Source: Niastella populi (GTDB taxonomy: Bacteria; Bacteroidota; Bacteroidia; Chitinophagales; Chitinophagaceae). Taken from it: DNA of 64,000 nt. The stretch is taken from NCBI RefSeq assembly GCF_002078015.1, contig NZ_LWBP01000002.1, positions 124,001 through 188,000 on the forward strand, written 5' to 3'. Under the pieces are notes generated by a model. It ran no database searches and was not told where the DNA came from. It was given only the letters and a program-made list of their open reading frames with translations. Made by a program: the position numbers and the translations under genes. Positions 60,690-64,000 of this stretch are shown here, piece by piece. Each line of letters opens with the position of its first letter. Position 1 is the stretch's first letter.

Positions 60690-63212
60690 CTATTTTATTA
60701 ATTTATCAATGGTCGTGAGTATATATTTTTCACTATGAAGCCATGCAATAAGGGCTGGTAACTGGCGGGCGAACCTATCGGTGCGGGATGGATGCACCCC
60801 CACATGAAATAATAAAATAAAACCATTCAACCCTGTTTTATTACGCTTTTCAAATGCCCTGATCGAATCCATTATGGCAATGCTGCTTCTATAGTTTTTC
60901 ATATCGGGAGTCGTATAGTCTGCATTACTATATGTACCCGGGGTAAAATTCACCAGCTGCAATCCCTGTTGGCGGGTCCAGGCGGCAATTGAATCATTGT
61001 ACCATTCGAATGGCGGTAAAAAGAAACGCGCATTTTTTCTGCTTATACCATATTGCTGCATGGCCGCATAATTACTATCCAGGTCCTGTACAAACTGTTC
61101 TTTGGTCACCAGCAAACTATCGCGCCTGCTCCAGTCGCAATACAACAAGTGCTGATCGGAATGCGGGCCCAGGTAATGGCCCTGCTTTTTCAAAGTATAA
61201 ATTGGCTGTTTATTCTCCTTATTCCTGTAAAACCGGCCGGTAAGAAAAAAAGAGGCTTTTACTTTATTGATCTGCAGGGTGCGCCCGATATTATGAATGT
61301 CCCCGTTATACTCATCGCCGGTAAAAACGATGGCCAGTTGTTTTTGCCGCGCATCACCCCGCGTTATACCGCCATGAACATAGATAAAAGCCGTGAAGGT
61401 ATCTCCTTCAGCTTTATGTATTGCAGATGGCCCATTATACATTTTCGACTGGTCGGCTTCTTTTGCAGCAAGCAGGTAAACAAGACTTGCGGTGCCATCC
61501 ATCGTTGGCTCATTGGTTGAATAATCGCCGTAATCATCGTGGTACACTACCAGGTCGCTTTGAAAATCCGCATATTCATCGGGTTCGTTCAGGGTAATAC
61601 CAATAAGGCTTTTATAAATAGCGCCATATACGGGGCCGTCAACCAGTCCGCCATCGATAGGATACTGTTTTAAATGGGTGAAAGCCGAATGCGGATCGAC
61701 CGGCGTATCGCCCGATGCGGGCAACCCATACACCATGGCCGTTCCCCAGGGGTTGCAGCCAAACAACCAGTCGAAACATGCCTGCTCCAGCTCACTATAG
61801 CTTACATCGCCGGTGAGTTTGCGGTACCAGTAACATTGCATGGCAAAAGAAGTGGTTAAATTATTACTGCACCAGATAAACGGTACACCCCGGTAGAAGG
61901 CATTTTGCCTGGCTTTCTGCCATACCCGTTCAATACCTTGTTTATAATAACTAATCAGTTCTTTTCGCTGCTGCCCCTGTAGTTGTTTGGCCAGTTCGTA
62001 ATGGCCGAGATTAATGAACGGGTACCACTGGTAATGCCGGGCCGTATCCTTACCCAGCCAGGGAGTAATGGTTTCTTCTTTTGAATAAGCGTATGCCGCC
62101 GTCAGATGTTTTTTAGAACCGTTCATTGCGGCTATGGATGCACCAGCCAGCTCCATATCATCTGCCCAGTTGTCTTCCTCATAAAAATAGGGTGAGCGCC
62201 CCGGTGCGGTTTGGCACACCCCCGGTTTATCAACTCCCAATGCCCAGGCCGATAAAGCCCGATCCTGTAACAACGGATCTTTAAATAATTGGTACCCCAA
62301 TGCAAAAGCGCTGGCAAACTTTCCGGCAGTAGAAGCCAGCCCGGTTGACCGGTTCTTATATTTTCCAAACCCCTGGGGTGTGCTGGTGCAGAAATAAACC
62401 GGCCGTTCATACCCGCGGCCATAAAAACTATCCTCTTTGGGTATCCGCATACCCTGGTGATCGCGGTCATCGGCAATCTGGTTGAACATCCAGTTGCTGC
62501 GCGGATGCATTTTCAATAACCAGTTCAATCCCCACCGTGCTTCATCCAGCACATCGGCGCGGTTGTTGCTGCCAGGCAAACCATTTGCCTGGTGACCATC
62601 GCCAAATACTTTCGGAAAATCGCGATAAGCTGCTAACAAATGCCAGGTGGCATTGGCCGAAGTGGTAACGTATTGCAGGTAATCCGATGCATCGTGCCAG
62701 CCGCCGCTGGCATCGATACGCGTACTATCGGGCATGGGACCATATAACGTATAACCGTCGTGGGTGTGACAACTATCTTTCAGGAACGGGTTGAACCCGC
62801 TGCGCTGCTGGCGCAGATAACGTAAACAGAAATCGGCCGATCCTTTATACACCCCGGCGCCAATGGTAAATGCAGAAGAAGTGGCTGCGCCTGCTTTTAT
62901 AATATACCGGCCAGGTTTTGTAAAGTTCGAAAAGTTCAACCGGGCGGTAAGTGTAAACGGGCCATAACCGCCAAAGGTTTTTTCAACCTTTGCGGTATAC
63001 ACCGTTTTACCGGTAACGGCATCGGCAATGGAAAAATCTGTTACCGGCGTTTGCGCTTTACTGCACCATACCGCCACTTTGCTGCTACCGGGCTTATAAC
63101 CTAATAAATTTATACGCACCCAGCTATTGGTTTGTGCGTTTACGGTAAACCCGGTTATGCTCAACTGTAAAACCACTATCAGCGACAAAATACCCTTTTT
63201 CATTTGCTGCAT
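60690..63212 (-). CDS. Secreted GH9 glycoside hydrolase fused to a polysaccharide-deacetylase (NodB/CE4-like) domain
   Basis: 840 residues. Signal peptide (ends VNAQ, about residue 27); CelD-type Ig-like domain (28-120; INLLGYKPGSSKVAVW); GH9 catalytic domain (about 125-590) with Asp174 and Asp177 in GGWHDASDYLQ, GCNPWGTAMVYG and the acid Glu568 in STNEPTMDGTASLVYLL; then a C-terminal NodB-like domain (about 620-840) with a metal-binding HSDQH (684-688), FFLPPFEW and LLFHVGV. Motif 1 is FTGDE instead of the common TFDDG. GH9 enzymes include cellulases and exo-glucosaminidases, so a joint action on chitin/chitosan-like or cellulose-like glycan is possible. Confidence 0.92.
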   Translation of the reverse strand: MQQMKKGILSLIVVLQLSITGFTVNAQTNSWVRINLLGYKPGSSKVAVWCSKAQTPVTDFSIADAVTGKTVYTAKVEKTFGGYGPFTLTARLNFSNFTKPGRYIIKAGAATSSAFTIGAGVYKGSADFCLRYLRQQRSGFNPFLKDSCHTHDGYTLYGPMPDSTRIDASGGWHDASDYLQYVTTSANATWHLLAAYRDFPKVFGDGHQANGLPGSNNRADVLDEARWGLNWLLKMHPRSNWMFNQIADDRDHQGMRIPKEDSFYGRGYERPVYFCTSTPQGFGKYKNRSTGLASTAGKFASAFALGYQLFKDPLLQDRALSAWALGVDKPGVCQTAPGRSPYFYEEDNWADDMELAGASIAAMNGSKKHLTAAYAYSKEETITPWLGKDTARHYQWYPFINLGHYELAKQLQGQQRKELISYYKQGIERVWQKARQNAFYRGVPFIWCSNNLTTSFAMQCYWYRKLTGDVSYSELEQACFDWLFGCNPWGTAMVYGLPASGDTPVDPHSAFTHLKQYPIDGGLVDGPVYGAIYKSLIGITLNEPDEYADFQSDLVVYHDDYGDYSTNEPTMDGTASLVYLLAAKEADQSKMYNGPSAIHKAEGDTFTAFIYVHGGITRGDARQKQLAIVFTGDEYNGDIHNIGRTLQINKVKASFFLTGRFYRNKENKQPIYTLKKQGHYLGPHSDQHLLYCDWSRRDSLLVTKEQFVQDLDSNYAAMQQYGISRKNARFFLPPFEWYNDSIAAWTRQQGLQLVNFTPGTYSNADYTTPDMKNYRSSIAIMDSIRAFEKRNKTGLNGFILLFHVGVHPSRTDRFARQLPALIAWLHSEKYILTTIDKLIK

Positions 63213-63226
63213 TCCTGATAATCTTT

Positions 63227-64000
63227 TTAATTATTATAATCGAACTGAAAAGCGCTCAGATCAGGCATATGTTTTCTTTTTCTTTTCAGCTCGTACTGAT
63301 AAATGATGTTTCCCATCTCTTTGAAAAAGGGATAGCCTGTTTCAACGTACTCGTATTTATCATCGTTTAAAACCCCATCGCTGTTTACGTAAATGGTGCC
63401 GCTTACCATAAACTCGATCCTGTTTTTAAAATCAACGATGTACGCCACATCGGTAAGGAAACCATACGACCAGCCGGTTTTGTTGAATACGCGGATGTAA
63501 GATGGAATTTTACTTCGCCATGCTTTGAACATAAAGAACTTGGTATAGCTGTCGAAGAATTCGGTAGTGTCGTAATGCGGGTGATCGCTTTCCGATGGCA
63601 GCCTGCTCATGCACTTATGCAGAAAAGTATAGTCATCGGCTTGCAGCCGGAAACGCTTTTCAGCAGGAATTGAATTGGGAAATAAAACCGACTGCAATAC
63701 CTGCTGCATATCTTCCAGCGGAAAATTATTATGCGTGGTGAAATCCATGGGTGATCTTATAAGGCTGTCGTGCCGGTTGTAATGCGCCCGCCCTACCTGT
63801 AATTTCTTTTTAAAATTGAACGGAACCGGGCTAAAACCCGCCAGTTGTGCATACAACAAACTATCGCCCTGCATAAACCTAATTGGATTGGTATGGCGGT
63901 TCTCATCTTCATTCATGGTCACAAAACGGCGGGTAATGCGGGTATCGTTATAACCCATTTGCCATAACCGCTCATTCAATCGCTGCTGACCAACAAATTC
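63227..64000 (-). CDS. Serine hydrolase (class A beta-lactamase-like), C-terminal part; 5' end outside window
   Basis: Read from the right edge leftward, the frame is open to base 64000, so the N-terminus is missing. At least 257 residues are present. Typical are the EFVGQQ start at the edge, the KTGWSYGF box (the KTG of penicillin-recognising enzymes) near residue 180, and VDFKNRIEFMVSGTIYVN. The active-site Ser lies outside. Such Bacteroidota proteins are usually annotated as serine hydrolase or beta-lactamase-related. The GH9 fusion gene follows 14 bases after the stop, so it is likely the same transcript. Confidence 0.82.
   Translation of the reverse strand, partial: EFVGQQRLNERLWQMGYNDTRITRRFVTMNEDENRHTNPIRFMQGDSLLYAQLAGFSPVPFNFKKKLQVGRAHYNRHDSLIRSPMDFTTHNNFPLEDMQQVLQSVLFPNSIPAEKRFRLQADDYTFLHKCMSRLPSESDHPHYDTTEFFDSYTKFFMFKAWRSKIPSYIRVFNKTGWSYGFLTDVAYIVDFKNRIEFMVSGTIYVNSDGVLNDDKYEYVETGYPFFKEMGNIIYQYELKRKRKHMPDLSAFQFDYNN

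Noticed and set aside
1-64000. CRISPR array, prophage, insertion sequence, tRNA or rRNA
   Set aside because: No regularly spaced direct repeats, transposase or phage genes, and no tRNA-like cloverleaf or rRNA motifs were seen by eye. A tRNAscan or Rfam run would be needed to be sure.

Overview
The window looks like chromosomal DNA from a Bacteroidota bacterium, most likely family Chitinophagaceae (Niastella/Chitinophaga-like). The evidence is a SusC/SusD pair with an ECF sigma factor and a FecR anti-sigma factor, a gldC gliding gene, BatD, DUF4290, DUF2911, DUF6089 and TIGR02757 proteins, and many exported beta-barrel proteins. Several genes also have Bacteroidota-type promoters (TTG, 19-20 bp, TAnnTTTG). 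I see no phage, insertion sequence, CRISPR array, tRNA or rRNA. Almost all of the window reads as ordinary chromosomal backbone.

Layout. 1-2905: the end of a two-component histidine kinase with its OmpR-type regulator, facing a batD gene that appears to lack a standard start codon. 3084-7831: an SDR oxidoreductase, a YjjG-type nucleotidase, and a leftward membrane-lipid group (CPBP protease, cdsA, a lipoprotein, psd). 7976-15525: dusB, an M28 peptidase, DUF4870, glutathione peroxidase, aldehyde dehydrogenase, a GntP permease and tadA. 15657-23328: a leftward nutrient-uptake locus (ECF sigma, FecR, SusC with an STN domain, SusD) with a DUF1080 hydrolase upstream. 23516-26890: Mn-type superoxide dismutase, a lipoprotein, then rpmH-rnpA-yidD and murI.

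27015-38756: a long leftward envelope-biogenesis block. In transcription order it is gldC, yqeY-like, cvpA, an alpha/beta hydrolase, a CBS protein, a POTRA/beta-barrel protein, nadK, DUF6089, uppS, bamA and two OmpH/Skp chaperones; the last stretch makes the lipid carrier, the outer-membrane insertase and its periplasmic chaperones. 39337-45974: rightward DUF4290 (with an RGG-like tail), murA (Asp in place of the fosfomycin-target Cys), gmk, a CNNM/CorC protein, tatC, rpiB and a very charged exported repeat protein. 46047-55182: a deoxyhypusine-synthase homologue, two small PepSY-like secreted proteins, AcpH-like phosphodiesterase, tandem DUF2911 proteins, asnB, a cystathionine gamma-synthase-type enzyme and TIGR02757. 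55219-64000: a large outer-membrane beta-barrel protein, a small conserved protein, a GNAT-like protein, a fatty-acid-hydroxylase-type membrane enzyme, a GH9-plus-polysaccharide-deacetylase fusion, and a serine hydrolase cut by the window edge.

The structure not explained by genes is a set of near-palindromic intergenic elements. Each is built by re-using a few short words (for example GGTAACCGG, GGCAATAGGCAATTG, AATGTCGAATG, GTTAACTCGTCAAC), mostly just after a stop codon. Some double as terminators. I cannot assign them to a named repeat family, and they are the best candidate here for something undescribed.
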